In this document: piece after piece, positions 25,309 through 34,112 of the stretch
Layout: every line of letters starts with the position of its first letter
Position numbering within the stretch: the stretch's first letter is position 1
DNA from: Polaromonas sp. CF318
GTDB lineage: Bacteria > Pseudomonadota > Gammaproteobacteria > Burkholderiales > Burkholderiaceae_C
NCBI RefSeq assembly: GCF_000282655.1
Contig: NZ_AKIV01000139.1
Span: 1 to 43,951 of the forward strand
DNA length: 43,951 nucleotides
Reading direction: 5' to 3'
Notes under the pieces: generated by a model
What the model was told of the DNA's origin: nothing
Databases searched by the model: none
What the model saw: the letters and a program-made list of their open reading frames with translations, nothing else
Position numbers and translations under genes: made by a program

Positions 25309-26259
25309 TCAGGCCCGCCGCCCCAGCCGCACCGTGGTGACGCCCGGCCGCAGTTGCCGCAGCGAGGGCATGACCAGCACGCAGTCGTCATAAGGCGTGA
25401 CAAGATTGCGGCCCGCATCGGTGGCGATCACCGTGCCGGCCTTGGCGATGACTTCGCCGCCGGTGTAGCTGCCGCTGAAACGAAAATCCATGGACGCGGC
25501 GACCACGCGGTCCGTCACGACCACGGGCGCGGGCGGCTCCCGGTCGGGCAGCAGCCAGCCCATGGGCACCTCGCTGCGCGCCAGCGCGCCGGCCTGAACC
25601 AGAAAGCGCATCAGCGTGTCGCGCGCGGCGCTCACGGCGCGCGGATCCCAGTGCTGGCCGGCTTCGAGCAGCAGCGCGATGCGCCCGCCCTGCGCATCCG
25701 AGAATTCTCCGTAGTCGCGCATGCGTACGCCGTCGGCATGGCCGCCGTCGACAACCACCTGTGACGCGGTGCGCAAGCCCTGGGCAAAGGCGATGTTGCG
25801 CGCCAGGGTGCCGGTGACCAGCAGGGGCGTGCAAGGCTCGTGCATGGAATGCAGATCCAGCAAGTGCGTGGCACGGTCCACAAAGGGCCTGAGCTGGCGT
25901 GCGCGGTCCAGCTCGGCGCTGCGGCGCGAACCGTCCAGCACGTCGGAGGCCCAGACGCGGTTGAAGTCTTCATCGATGAAACGTGAAGCATCGGGCCGCG
26001 CGGCCTCGAAGCGTTCAAACGCGGCGACATTGCAGAACGCCAGCGTGACCCGGCCGCGCGCCGGCCGCCAGCCGGCGGCCAGCAGCTCGGCCAGCGCAAT
26101 GGCGCCCGAATATTCATTGCCGTGCACCAGGGCCGTCACCAGGATCTCGGGGCCGGGCGCCGCGCCGCTTCGCTCATGCACATGGTCGACACCGGTGTTC
26201 GAAGCCGACCAGCGCGCCAGGTTCGGCGCCAGGGTATGGACTGGATGATGACCGGGCAT
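25309..26259 (-). CDS. Succinylglutamate desuccinylase / aspartoacylase-family deacylase
   Basis: 316 residues. This AstE/AspA family is made of zinc carboxypeptidase-like enzymes that remove acyl groups from N-acyl amino acids such as N-acetyl-Asp or N-succinyl-Glu. Zinc ligands are visible as HGNE (H46, E49) and H137 in LLDLHSMH. The substrate-site tract DEDFNRVW (about 96-103) and a C-terminal beta domain starting near residue 225 also fit. A general-base glutamate is likely in ALLLEAGQHW. It starts 1 base after the stop of the asparaginase gene, so they share an operon. The context of a Bug binding protein and a periplasmic asparaginase suggests catabolism of asparagine and N-acylated acidic amino acids. 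No arginine succinyltransferase genes are nearby, so an AstE role in the AST pathway is unlikely. Confidence 0.88.
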   Translation of the reverse strand: MPGHHPVHTLAPNLARWSASNTGVDHVHERSGAAPGPEILVTALVHGNEYSGAIALAELLAAGWRPARGRVTLAFCNVAAFERFEAARPDASRFIDEDFNRVWASDVLDGSRRSAELDRARQLRPFVDRATHLLDLHSMHEPCTPLLVTGTLARNIAFAQGLRTASQVVVDGGHADGVRMRDYGEFSDAQGGRIALLLEAGQHWDPRAVSAARDTLMRFLVQAGALARSEVPMGWLLPDREPPAPVVVTDRVVAASMDFRFSGSYTGGEVIAKAGTVIATDAGRNLVTPYDDCVLVMPSLRQLRPGVTTVRLGRRA

Positions 26260-26260
26260 T

Positions 26261-27343
26261 TCAATACTTCCAGAAAATCTTCTGCAGCTCCCGGGTGTCC
26301 CTTGTTTTCGTCAAGGCCAGGGCCATCAGGATCCGGGCCTTCTGGGGATTCTGGTCGTCGACAACGAGCCAGTCGTTGGCGTCATCCTTCACCGAGTTGT
26401 TTCGGATGACCACGCCGCTGCCGGTGCGGGTCGCCCGAACCACAAACACCCCTTTGCCGCGAATCTCGTTAAGCGGTCCGACCATGTATTCGGGAACACT
26501 TCCCCCACCGACACCCGCATGAATGATTCCCTTGGCTCCGGACGCAACGAGTGCGTCGTATGCCGCACGGTTCATGCTCTGGTAGCCATACGCAATGTCC
26601 ACCTGCGGCAGGGTCTGAATCTTGTCAATGTCGAATTCACTCTGCACGGTATGCAGGCGAATCGGTGCGCGATAAAACCTGGCCTGGCCTTCGATGACAA
26701 GACCGAGCGGTCCGTAGGGAGACTTGAAGGTGTCGACACGGGTGGCATTGGTTTTGGTGACATCGCGAGCGCTGTGGATCTCGTCATTCATGACCACCAA
26801 GGTTCCCTTCCCTGCCGCCTCTTTACTTGCGGCAACCGCCACTGCGTTGTAAAGGTTAAGCGGCCCATCGGCACTCAGCGCCGTGCCGGGCCGCATGGAT
26901 CCGAGCATCACGACCGGCTTGGTGCTTTTGACGGTGAGATTGAGAAAGTAGGAGGTCTCTTCCAGGGTATCGGTGCCGTGGGTAATCACGATGCCGTCGA
27001 CCTCGTCTGACTTGAGGAGTTCAGTCACCCTGCGGGCAAGCTGGAGAACACGGTCGTTGGTGACGTTGTGCGAGCCGACCTGGAAAATCTGCTCCCCCTT
27101 GACGTTGGCAACGGCCTGGATCTCCGGCACTGCGGCCATGATCTTGTCGACTGCGACCACAGCCGCCTGATAGACGCCAATGTTGGCGCTCGATGCGCCG
27201 GCGCCGGCAATCGTGCCGCCGGTGGCGATAAGCACCACATTGGGTTTCCTCGCTTCCTGGGCCAGCGCCGAAACCGAAAAGGCAAGCGGCAACAGCAGGC
27301 CGCAGGCGAGCCTGCGCAGCAGGGATATAAGAGATATAGACAT
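26261..27343 (-). CDS. ansB: Type II (periplasmic) L-asparaginase
   Basis: 360 residues. A signal peptide (1-28, ending VSALA) places the enzyme in the periplasm, as for AnsB-type high-affinity asparaginases, which hydrolyse L-asparagine (and often some glutamine) to aspartate and ammonia. The first catalytic motif is IATGGTIAG with nucleophile T44. The second is THGTDTLEET (T124, D125). Conserved later elements are LGSMRPGTALSADGPLNLYN, a lysine in AASKEAAG and VVMNDEIHSARDVTK. The end is HGV-like 'IIHAGVGGGSVPE' and 'ATRTGSGVV'. Length and motif order are complete. It lies between a Bug protein and an aspartoacylase-like gene on the same strand. Class assignment is firm; relative preference for Asn versus Gln cannot be read from sequence. 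Confidence 0.93.
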   Translation of the reverse strand: MSISLISLLRRLACGLLLPLAFSVSALAQEARKPNVVLIATGGTIAGAGASSANIGVYQAAVVAVDKIMAAVPEIQAVANVKGEQIFQVGSHNVTNDRVLQLARRVTELLKSDEVDGIVITHGTDTLEETSYFLNLTVKSTKPVVMLGSMRPGTALSADGPLNLYNAVAVAASKEAAGKGTLVVMNDEIHSARDVTKTNATRVDTFKSPYGPLGLVIEGQARFYRAPIRLHTVQSEFDIDKIQTLPQVDIAYGYQSMNRAAYDALVASGAKGIIHAGVGGGSVPEYMVGPLNEIRGKGVFVVRATRTGSGVVIRNNSVKDDANDWLVVDDQNPQKARILMALALTKTRDTRELQKIFWKY

Positions 27344-27435
27344 GGGACTTCCTTCCTCGTAGGACTGAAAAGATGATTAAGCGCGCAACAGATGCGCATC
27401 AGGGCGGGGCCGGATTTTCCCGGCACCGGTCCCGC

Positions 27436-28461
27436 TCATGAACTGGTACCGGTCGCCACCGCCTTGTTGACCACCGCGCGCACGCGCTGGGTTTCGGCAC
27501 GCACAAAGGCCGTGAGCGCCTGGGGCGTGCCGCCTTCATTGGAGATGCCGGCCTTCTGCAGTTTTTGCCAGACGGCTTCCTCGCGCAGGATCTCGTTGAG
27601 TTCGCGGTTGAGCCGCGTGACCATGGGCGCGGGCAGCTTGGCGGGGCCGAAGAGGCCGAACCAGACGTTCATGTCATAGCCCTTGAGTTTGGGGTTCTCG
27701 GCCAGCGCGGGAATTTGCGGCGCGGCGCGCGAGCGCGTGGGCGTGGTGACGCCCAGCGGAACCATCTTGCCGGACTCGATATGCGGCAGCGCGGAAGACA
27801 GCACCGAGACGCTGAACTCGATGTTGCCGCCCAGCAGGTCCTGCAACTGCTGGCCCGCACCGCGGTAGGGCACATGGCGAAAACTGGTGCCGGCCAGCAG
27901 GTTGATGAGTTCGCCCGACACGTGCAGCGGCGTGCCTATGCCCGAGGACGCAAAACTCAGCTGGTTGCGTTCGCGTTTGGACTTGGCGATGGCTTCTTCC
28001 ATGGTCTTGACGCCGGTCTGGGTATTGGTCACAAACACCATCGGCGTGATGCCTATCAGCCCCACCGGCGCCAGGTCGGTTTCGCCGTTGTACTTGATGG
28101 CGGCGTTGTAAAGCCTGGCAATGGACACCTCGCTGCCCGAGCCCAGCAGCAGCGTGTAGCCGTCCGGGTTGGCGCTCACGACTTTCTGCGCGCCTATGGT
28201 GCCGCCGGCGCCACCCACGTTCTCGATGACGACGGGCGTGCCCAGGCGCTTGGACAGCGGCTCGGCGATGATGCGCGCGACCAGGTCCACGCTGCCGCCG
28301 GCGGGGTAGCCCACCACCAGCGAAATCGGCTTGGCCGTGGGCCAGGCCTGGGCCTGGGCGGTGGAAAGCGCTGAAAAGGCGAGCAGCGCCAGCAAAGCTG
28401 TCGCGGCCCCGCGCAGGGCGCGGGCCAGGGGAAATTGAAGGACGGGGGAATGTGTGGGCAT
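27436..28461 (-). CDS. Bug/TctC-type periplasmic solute-binding protein
   Basis: 341 residues from ATG 28461 with AAGGAG just upstream. A Sec signal peptide with a hydrophobic core (ATALLALLAFSALSTAQAQA) is followed by the Bug pattern: PISLVVGYPAGGSVD, VIENVGGAGGTIGA, PDGYTLLLGSG, HVPYRGAGQQLQDLLGG, HIESGKMVPLGV. Bug proteins are periplasmic binders of small organic acids or amino acids; some characterised members bind aspartate or glutamate. No TctA or TctB transporter genes are adjacent, which is common for these orphans in Burkholderiales. It sits 92 bp upstream of the asparaginase gene and 87 bp downstream of a LysR gene on the same strand. An acidic amino acid or amide ligand is a reasonable inference. 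Confidence 0.92.
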   Translation of the reverse strand: MPTHSPVLQFPLARALRGAATALLALLAFSALSTAQAQAWPTAKPISLVVGYPAGGSVDLVARIIAEPLSKRLGTPVVIENVGGAGGTIGAQKVVSANPDGYTLLLGSGSEVSIARLYNAAIKYNGETDLAPVGLIGITPMVFVTNTQTGVKTMEEAIAKSKRERNQLSFASSGIGTPLHVSGELINLLAGTSFRHVPYRGAGQQLQDLLGGNIEFSVSVLSSALPHIESGKMVPLGVTTPTRSRAAPQIPALAENPKLKGYDMNVWFGLFGPAKLPAPMVTRLNRELNEILREEAVWQKLQKAGISNEGGTPQALTAFVRAETQRVRAVVNKAVATGTSS

Positions 28462-28548
28462 GACGGTCTCCTTGTGGGTGGAGGCAGTCTAGGAACCGGC
28501 GCCCGGCAAGCGCATGCGCATCACGCATGGGCGCATGCGTATGTGTGT

Positions 28549-29442
28549 TCAGGCGCTTGAGGCCGTCCAGATTTTTTGCACCCGCTCATTGCGCGGGCTG
28601 CGGTTGCGGTAAAGCCGTATCTCGAAGCGCACGGCAATCCCCTGCGGGTCGGCCGCCACCAGCCGGCCGCAGCGCAGGTCCTCGCCCACCAGGCCGCGCG
28701 GCAGCCAGGCCAGGCCCACGCCCTGCAGGGCCTGCTCATGCAGGGATTCGGCGAAGTCGGACTCGGTCACCGTGTGCAGGAAAAGCTCGCGCGCGTCGCG
28801 GCTCAGGCCGTCCTGCAGGATCTGGCTCAGCGCCAGCGTGGGCGCATAGCCGAGCACGCGCGCCGGCTCGCGCGCGCTGCCGGGCAGGGCATGCAGCGCC
28901 CGGCCGTCGGGGCGCGGCGCGCTCACGGCCACGAGTTCGTCGGTGCCCAGGGTCTGCCCCTCGAAGGCCTGGCCGTCCAGCAGCATGGGCAGGCGCGGGT
29001 GCGTGAAGGACAGCAGGAAGTCGGCCGCGCCCTGCTCCAGCGCGGTGGCGCCTTCGTGGATGGAGCCCGTGAGTATGCGCAGGCGGAACTCCCCGGCGCC
29101 GCGCTTGACGCGCGCCAGCCAGGCGGGCACGGCGGTGCGCGACAAGGTGCGGCCGGTGGCCAGCGTGACCCAGTCCAGGCCGCCCTGCGCGTGCTGTATA
29201 CGGGCGCGCACATCATTGAGGCCCATCACGGCGCGGCGCGCCACGGGCAGCAGCTCTTCCCCGGCGGCGGTGAGCGCCAGCGGCACGACGGCACGGTTGA
29301 CCAGGTCGGCGCCGGCCCAGAGCTCCAGCGCGCGCACGCGGCGCGAGAACTGCGGCTGCGTCACATGGCGCAACTCGGCCGCGCGCGAAAAGCTGCGCTC
29401 GCGTGCCAGGGCAATGAAGTCTTCCAGCCATTTGTGGTCCAC
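28549..29442 (-). CDS. LysR-family transcriptional regulator
   Basis: 297 residues from GTG 29442, supported by AAGGTG about 7 bases upstream. The N-terminal winged HTH is clear (LEDFIALARERSFSRAAEL, VTQPQFSRRVRALE, LTAAGEELLPVARRAV), followed by an effector-binding domain of normal size. It is the first gene of a minus-strand run with the Bug protein, asparaginase and aspartoacylase-like enzyme, and probably controls them. This tandem rather than divergent layout is less usual for LysR genes. An inverted repeat at 29504-29545 lies just upstream and is a candidate operator. The effector is unknown. Confidence 0.92.
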   Translation of the reverse strand: MDHKWLEDFIALARERSFSRAAELRHVTQPQFSRRVRALELWAGADLVNRAVVPLALTAAGEELLPVARRAVMGLNDVRARIQHAQGGLDWVTLATGRTLSRTAVPAWLARVKRGAGEFRLRILTGSIHEGATALEQGAADFLLSFTHPRLPMLLDGQAFEGQTLGTDELVAVSAPRPDGRALHALPGSAREPARVLGYAPTLALSQILQDGLSRDARELFLHTVTESDFAESLHEQALQGVGLAWLPRGLVGEDLRCGRLVAADPQGIAVRFEIRLYRNRSPRNERVQKIWTASSA

Positions 29443-29503
29443 GGCAGCACCTTGTTGGGGAGATGGGGCGATGGTATCGCCTGCCGGGACACCCCTGCGA
29501 TAG

Positions 29504-29545
29504 ATTGGCCGTAGCCTGGTCGAATTCGCGTTCTATACGGCCAAT
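29504..29545. promoter_or_regulatory. Inverted repeat upstream of the LysR gene
   Basis: ATTGGCCGTA (29504-29513) and TACGGCCAAT (29536-29545) are perfect 10-bp inverted arms separated by 22 bp, so their centres are 32 bp apart, about three helical turns. A third half-site, TACGGC, occurs at 29549. The repeat lies between the hutF stop and the LysR start. It has no T-tract on either side, so a regulator binding site fits better than a terminator. Confidence 0.5.
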
Positions 29546-29569
29546 TGATACGGCTAGGCGGGGGCCGGC

Positions 29570-30958
29570 TCAGCCCGCCCACAACGCCCGCATGGCGCGC
29601 GCAAAGGCTTGCGCGCGCTCGGGCGAAGGCGCGGCGATGCGTTCGCCCGCCACAAACACCTCGCCAAATGCCGCGCCCGGGCTGGAAAACACCAGCGCAT
29701 CCAACAGGTGGCCGGCCGGCACGCCCAGCAGCGCGGGGGATTCCAGGTCCAGCGTGACAAAGTCGGCGCGCTGGCCGGGCGCCAGGCCGGCTTGCCTCTG
29801 GCCGGTGGCCGGAAAGCCACCCGCCAGTGCGGCTTCAAACAGGCCGGCGGCACTGCTTTCGCTGCCCAGGACGCGCGCGGCGATGTTGCGCTGGCGCAGC
29901 GTGAAACGCTGGGAATATTCAAGCAGGCGCAGCTCTTCGGGCCAGTTGCGCGTGACGTGGCTGTCGGAGCCTATGGACCACTTGCCGCCCGCAGCCGCAT
30001 AGGCTGGCAGGTCGAACACACCGTCGCCCAGGTTGGCCTCGGTCGCGGGGCAGATCACGATGGCCGCACCTGCGCCCTGCACGCCTTGCAGTTCGGCCGG
30101 CGTGGCATGGGTGGCATGCACCAGGTTCCAGCGGGCGTCGACCTCGGCGTTATTCAGCAACCATTCAATCGGGCGCTGGCCGGTGTGGGCGATGCAGTCC
30201 TCGACCTCCTGAGTCTGCTCGGCGATGTGAATGTGGACCGGCAGGCCGGCCTGCTTGGCCGCGGCCGCGAGTTCCTTCAAGGCCGCCGGCCCGGCGGCGC
30301 GTAGTGAGTGCACAGCCACGCCAACATTGATGCGTGCATCGCCTTGTGTTTGCCGCCGCACTTGCTCGACCACGCGCACCACGCTCTCGGGCGTGGACGA
30401 AAAGCGGCGCTGGTCCTCGCGCAGGCCCGCGGCCTTGAAGCCGGAACGCATGTACAGCGTGGGCAGCAGGGTCAGGCCTATGCCGGCGCGCCGCGCCGCG
30501 CGCACCAGGGCCAGCGACATCTCGGCCGGGTCGGCATAGGCCGCGCCGCTCACGTCGTTGTGCAGGTAGTGGAAGTCGCAAACCTCGGTGTAGCCGCCGG
30601 CCAGCAGTTCGGCATACAGCTGGCTCGCGATCGCCTCGAGCTGCTCGGGCGTGATGCGGTTGGCCGCGCTGTACATACGGTCGCGCCAGCTCCAGAAATC
30701 GTCGGAGGCATGGGCGCCCGCGCTTCGGCGCTCGGTCAGCCCCGCCATGGCGCGCTGGAAGGCATGGCTGTGCGCGTTGACCAGGCCGGGCAGCACCGGG
30801 CCGGGCAGCCGCGTCGCGCCTTGCTGTTGCTGAGCGGTGGTGCCGGGCTGCACGCTGTGCCAGCTGCCGTTGGCAGCTACCTCAAGCAGGACGTCTTGAG
30901 CCCATGCGCCCTGCACCCAGGCCTGGGGTGCGAAAAATGTCTTCATGCCGCTGCTCAT
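29570..30958 (-). CDS. hutF: Formimidoylglutamate deiminase (HutF)
   Basis: 462 residues, normal for HutF. This amidohydrolase converts N-formimidoyl-L-glutamate to N-formyl-L-glutamate plus ammonia, the fourth step of the five-step histidine route. The metal motif is NAHSHAFQRAM (H63, H65). Family-typical tracts are DFWSWRDRMY, ELLAGGYTEVCDFHYLH, VHIHIAEQTQEVEDC, NLVHATH and ICPATEANLGDG, and the catalytic aspartate lies in IGSDSHVTRNW. The start at ATG 30958 is 6 bases after the hutG stop; an internal ATG (M5) is a possible alternative. It is last in the arm ABC transporter-hutG-hutF. Together with hutG it shows that this organism uses the formylglutamate branch rather than one-step HutG formiminoglutamase. 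Confidence 0.95.
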   Translation of the reverse strand: MSSGMKTFFAPQAWVQGAWAQDVLLEVAANGSWHSVQPGTTAQQQQGATRLPGPVLPGLVNAHSHAFQRAMAGLTERRSAGAHASDDFWSWRDRMYSAANRITPEQLEAIASQLYAELLAGGYTEVCDFHYLHNDVSGAAYADPAEMSLALVRAARRAGIGLTLLPTLYMRSGFKAAGLREDQRRFSSTPESVVRVVEQVRRQTQGDARINVGVAVHSLRAAGPAALKELAAAAKQAGLPVHIHIAEQTQEVEDCIAHTGQRPIEWLLNNAEVDARWNLVHATHATPAELQGVQGAGAAIVICPATEANLGDGVFDLPAYAAAGGKWSIGSDSHVTRNWPEELRLLEYSQRFTLRQRNIAARVLGSESSAAGLFEAALAGGFPATGQRQAGLAPGQRADFVTLDLESPALLGVPAGHLLDALVFSSPGAAFGEVFVAGERIAAPSPERAQAFARAMRALWAG

Positions 30959-30964
30959 GGCGCG

Positions 30965-31786
30965 TCAGGCGTAAAGATGGTTCGCGGCCTGCAGCACGCC
31001 GGCCACCATGTTTTTGAGCAGGGGCTGCACATGCCAGGCCAGGGCCTCGTCATAGGCGTAGGGCGGCACTTCCTGCATGTAAAGGCTTTGGCACATCTCC
31101 AGCTGCACGGCATGCACGTCCTCGGCGGGCCGGCCGTAGTGGCGCGTGATGTAGCCGCCCTTGAAACGTCCGTTAACGGCAAGGCTGATATGGGGTGCGG
31201 CATCGCAGGCCTGCACCACCGCGGCGGCGATGGCCTCATGCGCACTCGCGCCGCCGGCCGTGCCGATGTTGAGGTCGGGCAGCTTGCCCTCGAACAGCCA
31301 GGGAATGTGCGAACGTATGCTGTGCGCGTCCCACAGCAGGGCGAAGCCGTGCTTCGCCTTCAGCCGCGCGAGTTCGGCGGCCAGGGCTGAATGGTAGGGC
31401 TGCCAGCAGGCCTCGCGCCGCCGCGCGCGCTCTTCGGGTCCGGGCTCACGGCCGGCCTTGTACAAAGGTTCGCCGCTGAAAAAGCGCGTGGGGCACAGTT
31501 CGGTGTTGGACGCCCCGGGGTACATGGGCGCATCGTCGGGCGGGCGGTTCAAATCGATCACATAACGCGAGTAGCGCGGCCGCAGGACGCTGGCGCCCAG
31601 CAGAGGCAAGAAGTTGTAGAGCCGGTGCAGGTGCCAGTCGGTGTCTTCGACCTGCAGCGCTTGGGCGGTATAGCCGTCCTGCAGGTCAGCGGGGATTTCC
31701 GTGCCTATGTGCGGCATGCTGACCAGCAGCGGCACAGTGCCGCGCTGAAGGCTGAAAACTTCGCTGTCGTCGCTGAAGTCACTCAT
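30965..31786 (-). CDS. hutG: N-formylglutamate deformylase (N-formylglutamate amidohydrolase)
   Basis: 273 residues, the usual length. The enzyme releases formate from N-formyl-L-glutamate to give glutamate, the last step of histidine breakdown in this variant. Family signatures visible are VSMPHIGTEIP, VEDTDWHLHRLY, RYSRYVIDLNRPPDD, the tract ELCPTRFFSGEPLY, WDAHSIRSHIPWLF, FKGGYITRHYG and the C-terminal 'DVHAVQLEMCQSLYM'. AGGGA precedes ATG 31786. It lies 50 bp downstream of the ABC ATPase gene and 6 bp upstream of hutF, as expected for a transport-plus-catabolism operon. It should not be confused with the arginase-like formimidoylglutamase that also carries the name HutG in other bacteria. 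Confidence 0.95.
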   Translation of the reverse strand: MSDFSDDSEVFSLQRGTVPLLVSMPHIGTEIPADLQDGYTAQALQVEDTDWHLHRLYNFLPLLGASVLRPRYSRYVIDLNRPPDDAPMYPGASNTELCPTRFFSGEPLYKAGREPGPEERARRREACWQPYHSALAAELARLKAKHGFALLWDAHSIRSHIPWLFEGKLPDLNIGTAGGASAHEAIAAAVVQACDAAPHISLAVNGRFKGGYITRHYGRPAEDVHAVQLEMCQSLYMQEVPPYAYDEALAWHVQPLLKNMVAGVLQAANHLYA

Positions 31787-31836
31787 GGGATTCCCTGAAA
31801 AAGTGGGGCGCGAAAGCCCGGAAGATGTCGGCGCGA

Positions 31837-32616
31837 TCAGTTGCGGGACAACACGGCCTGGAGGAAGTCACGCGTGCGGGCCTGCGTGGGCTTGGTAAAA
31901 ATGATATCGGGCGGCCCGGCTTCGATCAAGGCGCCGCCGTCCATCACCACCACCACGTCGGCGACCTCGCGCGCGAAATCCATTTCATGGGTCACGACCA
32001 TCATGGTCATGCCCTCGCTGGCCAGCAGCTTCATGACCTGCAGCACCTCGCCGACCAGCTCGGGGTCCAGCGCGGAGGTGGGCTCGTCAAACAGCATCAG
32101 CTGGGGCTGCATGGCCAGCGCGCGGGCAATGGCCACCCGCTGCTTCTGGCCGCCCGAAAGGCTGGCCGGCATGGCGTGGGCCTTTTGCACCAACCCCACC
32201 TTATCGAGCAGGGCCAGGGCCTCGGCTTCGGTTTGCTGCCTGGACAAGCCGCGCACCTTGCGCGGGCCGACGGTGATGTTGTCGATGACCGACAGGTGCG
32301 GAAACAGGTTGAAGGACTGGAACACCATGCCGACGTCTTCGCGCAAATGGTTCAGCGCCTGGTCGTCCAGCATGCGGCCGGCGTCGGCCAATACGCGCCC
32401 GCAGATCTCGACGTGGCCGCTGTCGGGTGTCTCCAGCCCGTTGCAGCAGCGCAAAAACGTGCTCTTGCCGGAGCCGCTGGGGCCTATGACCACCACCACC
32501 TGCGAGGGCTGGACATCAAAATCAATGCCGTGCAGCACCACATGTTCGCCGAAGGACTTGCGCAGTCCCCGGATGTTGACGATGGGCTTGTTGATGCCTG
32601 GGGTTGGCGTATTCAT
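31837..32616 (-). CDS. Polar amino-acid ABC transporter ATP-binding protein (probably histidine uptake)
   Basis: 259 residues. A complete ABC ATPase of the HisP/GlnQ group: Walker [10 protein letters not shown] (45-53), Q-loop in [10 protein letters not shown], signature [15 protein letters not shown], Walker [15 protein letters not shown] and the switch histidine in [10 protein letters not shown]. It would power a polar amino-acid importer at the cytoplasmic face of the inner membrane. The start overlaps the permease stop as ATGA. The position between the permease gene and hutG strongly suggests histidine or urocanate as substrate; this is inferred from context only. Confidence 0.94.
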   Translation of the reverse strand: MNTPTPGINKPIVNIRGLRKSFGEHVVLHGIDFDVQPSQVVVVIGPSGSGKSTFLRCCNGLETPDSGHVEICGRVLADAGRMLDDQALNHLREDVGMVFQSFNLFPHLSVIDNITVGPRKVRGLSRQQTEAEALALLDKVGLVQKAHAMPASLSGGQKQRVAIARALAMQPQLMLFDEPTSALDPELVGEVLQVMKLLASEGMTMMVVTHEMDFAREVADVVVVMDGGALIEAGPPDIIFTKPTQARTRDFLQAVLSRN

Positions 32617-33281
32617 TGCACCATGCCCCCCGCACGAAGCCGCTGCTCGATGCGGCGCAGTGCCAGCGTCGTCAAGCCGGTCAACACAAAATACATGACG
32701 GCAATCACGAGATAGACCTCCAGTGAACGGTAGGAAACGCTGATGATTTTCTGCCCCTCATGCATCAGCTCATGAATGGTCAGCAGCGACACCAGCGCGG
32801 AGTTCTTGATCAGCGCAATGAACTCATTGCCCAGCGGCGGGATCATGCGCACCAGCGCCTGCGGCAGGATGATGTTGCGCATGGCCGTGCCGTAGGACAT
32901 GCCGATGGACCGCGCGGCCTCCATCTGGCCCTTGTCGATGGACTGGATGGCGCCGCGCACGATCTCCGACACATAGGCGCCGGAATAAATGCCCAGGCCG
33001 ATCACGCCGCACACAAACGCCGGCAGCATGATGCCGAACTGCGGCAAACCGAAAAACAGGATGAAGAGCTGCACCAGCAGCGGCGTGCCGCGTATGGCCG
33101 CCACATAGCTGGTGCACAGCGCGTAGACCACGCGCCGGGCCGGATTGAGGCGCCCTATCCCCACCAGTAAACCCATGATGCAGCCGAGCACCAGGGCCAC
33201 CGCGGTGATTTCCACGGTCACCAGCGCACCCGAAAGAAGGTTGCTCCAACCCGCGAAAGCCGGGGAGAAATCGAGTTCCAT
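32613..33281 (-). CDS. Polar amino-acid ABC transporter permease
   Basis: 222 residues with about five membrane helices of the HisMQ/GlnP type. The N-terminal '[19 protein letters not shown]' tract and the EAA loop region ([20 protein letters not shown], followed by [17 protein letters not shown]) are clear. Only one permease gene is present, so it probably forms a homodimer. GGGAG lies 8 bases before ATG 33281. It follows the binding-protein gene by 17 bp and overlaps the ATPase gene by 4 bp, giving a standard binding protein-permease-ATPase operon. Confidence 0.94.
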   Translation of the reverse strand: MELDFSPAFAGWSNLLSGALVTVEITAVALVLGCIMGLLVGIGRLNPARRVVYALCTSYVAAIRGTPLLVQLFILFFGLPQFGIMLPAFVCGVIGLGIYSGAYVSEIVRGAIQSIDKGQMEAARSIGMSYGTAMRNIILPQALVRMIPPLGNEFIALIKNSALVSLLTIHELMHEGQKIISVSYRSLEVYLVIAVMYFVLTGLTTLALRRIEQRLRAGGMVQ

Positions 33282-33298
33282 CCGATGCGCTCCCGGTC

Positions 33299-34054
33299 TT
33301 ATTTAGCGGCTGCAGTGGTCGTATTGCTGAACCACTTCTTCACGATCTGGGCATAGGTGCCGTCGGCCTTGAGCTTGGCCAGGGCGCCGTTGACGGCCTT
33401 GGTCAGCTCGGGCGTGTCCTTGCGCAGCGCCATACCGTACTCTTCGGTGGTGAGCTGCTGCTCCAGCACGCGCTGGCCGCCGCGGGTGCGCACGTACTGG
33501 AAGGCGGCCGGCTTGCCGGTCACGGCCGCGTCGGCGCGGCCTATGTCAACCAGGTTGAACATTTCCTGGTTCTTCTCGACTTCCACCAGTTGCACCTGCG
33601 GGTAGTTGGACGCCAGGTAGCTGACCGACTTGGTGCCCACCTGCACGGTCACCTTCTTGCCGTTCAGGTCGGCCAGCGTCTTGATGGCGGTATTGCCCTC
33701 TTTCACCATGGCCACCAGGCCGCCCGCATAGTAGGCGTCGGTGAAGTCCACGACCTTTTTGCGCTCGTCGGTGATGTAGATGGCCGACACCGCCATGTCG
33801 AAGCGCTTGGACACCAACCCGGGAATCAGGCCCTTGAAATCGATATCGACCCATTCGACGCGTTTGTTCAAGGTCTTGGCGACGGCTTCCACCAGCTCGA
33901 TGTCAAAGCCCGTGCGTTTGCCGCCTTCGACGAACTCCATGGGCGGGAAGGTGGCGTCGGTCCCGACGCGAAGCACGTCTTGCGCGTGCACGCTGAAAGT
34001 AGCCAGGCCAAGGACGGCAAGGCAGGAAGCAAGGAATTGGCGGCGGAAGTTCAT
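33299..34054 (-). CDS. Amino-acid ABC transporter periplasmic binding protein (SBP family 3)
   Basis: 251 residues from ATG 34054, preceded by TGGAG about 9 bases upstream; a longer frame from 34093 lacks such support. The signal peptide is MNFRRQFLASCLAVLGLATFSVHA, written here only to show its core LASCLAVLGLA. The mature protein has the family pattern LRVGTDATFPPMEF, KRTGFDIELVEAVAKTL, FKGLIPGLVSKRFDMAVSA, ITDERKKVVDFTDAYY, and a C-terminal VKKWF. Polar amino acids are the usual ligands. Its place within the hut locus suggests histidine (or urocanate). It is 58 bp downstream of an IclR-type regulator. Confidence 0.94.
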   Translation of the reverse strand: MNFRRQFLASCLAVLGLATFSVHAQDVLRVGTDATFPPMEFVEGGKRTGFDIELVEAVAKTLNKRVEWVDIDFKGLIPGLVSKRFDMAVSAIYITDERKKVVDFTDAYYAGGLVAMVKEGNTAIKTLADLNGKKVTVQVGTKSVSYLASNYPQVQLVEVEKNQEMFNLVDIGRADAAVTGKPAAFQYVRTRGGQRVLEQQLTTEEYGMALRKDTPELTKAVNGALAKLKADGTYAQIVKKWFSNTTTAAAK

Positions 34055-34112
34055 GGGGTTTTCTCCAGGGGTTAAATCAATTCGACGGTTCAAGGACTCG
34101 GCGGCCGGACTG

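Noticed and set aside
25288..25319. GCGGGC/GCCCGC inverted repeat between the convergent kinase and aspartoacylase-like genes as a bidirectional terminator.
   Set aside because: It runs into the end of the coding sequence and lacks T-tracts on both sides; support is too weak to annotate.
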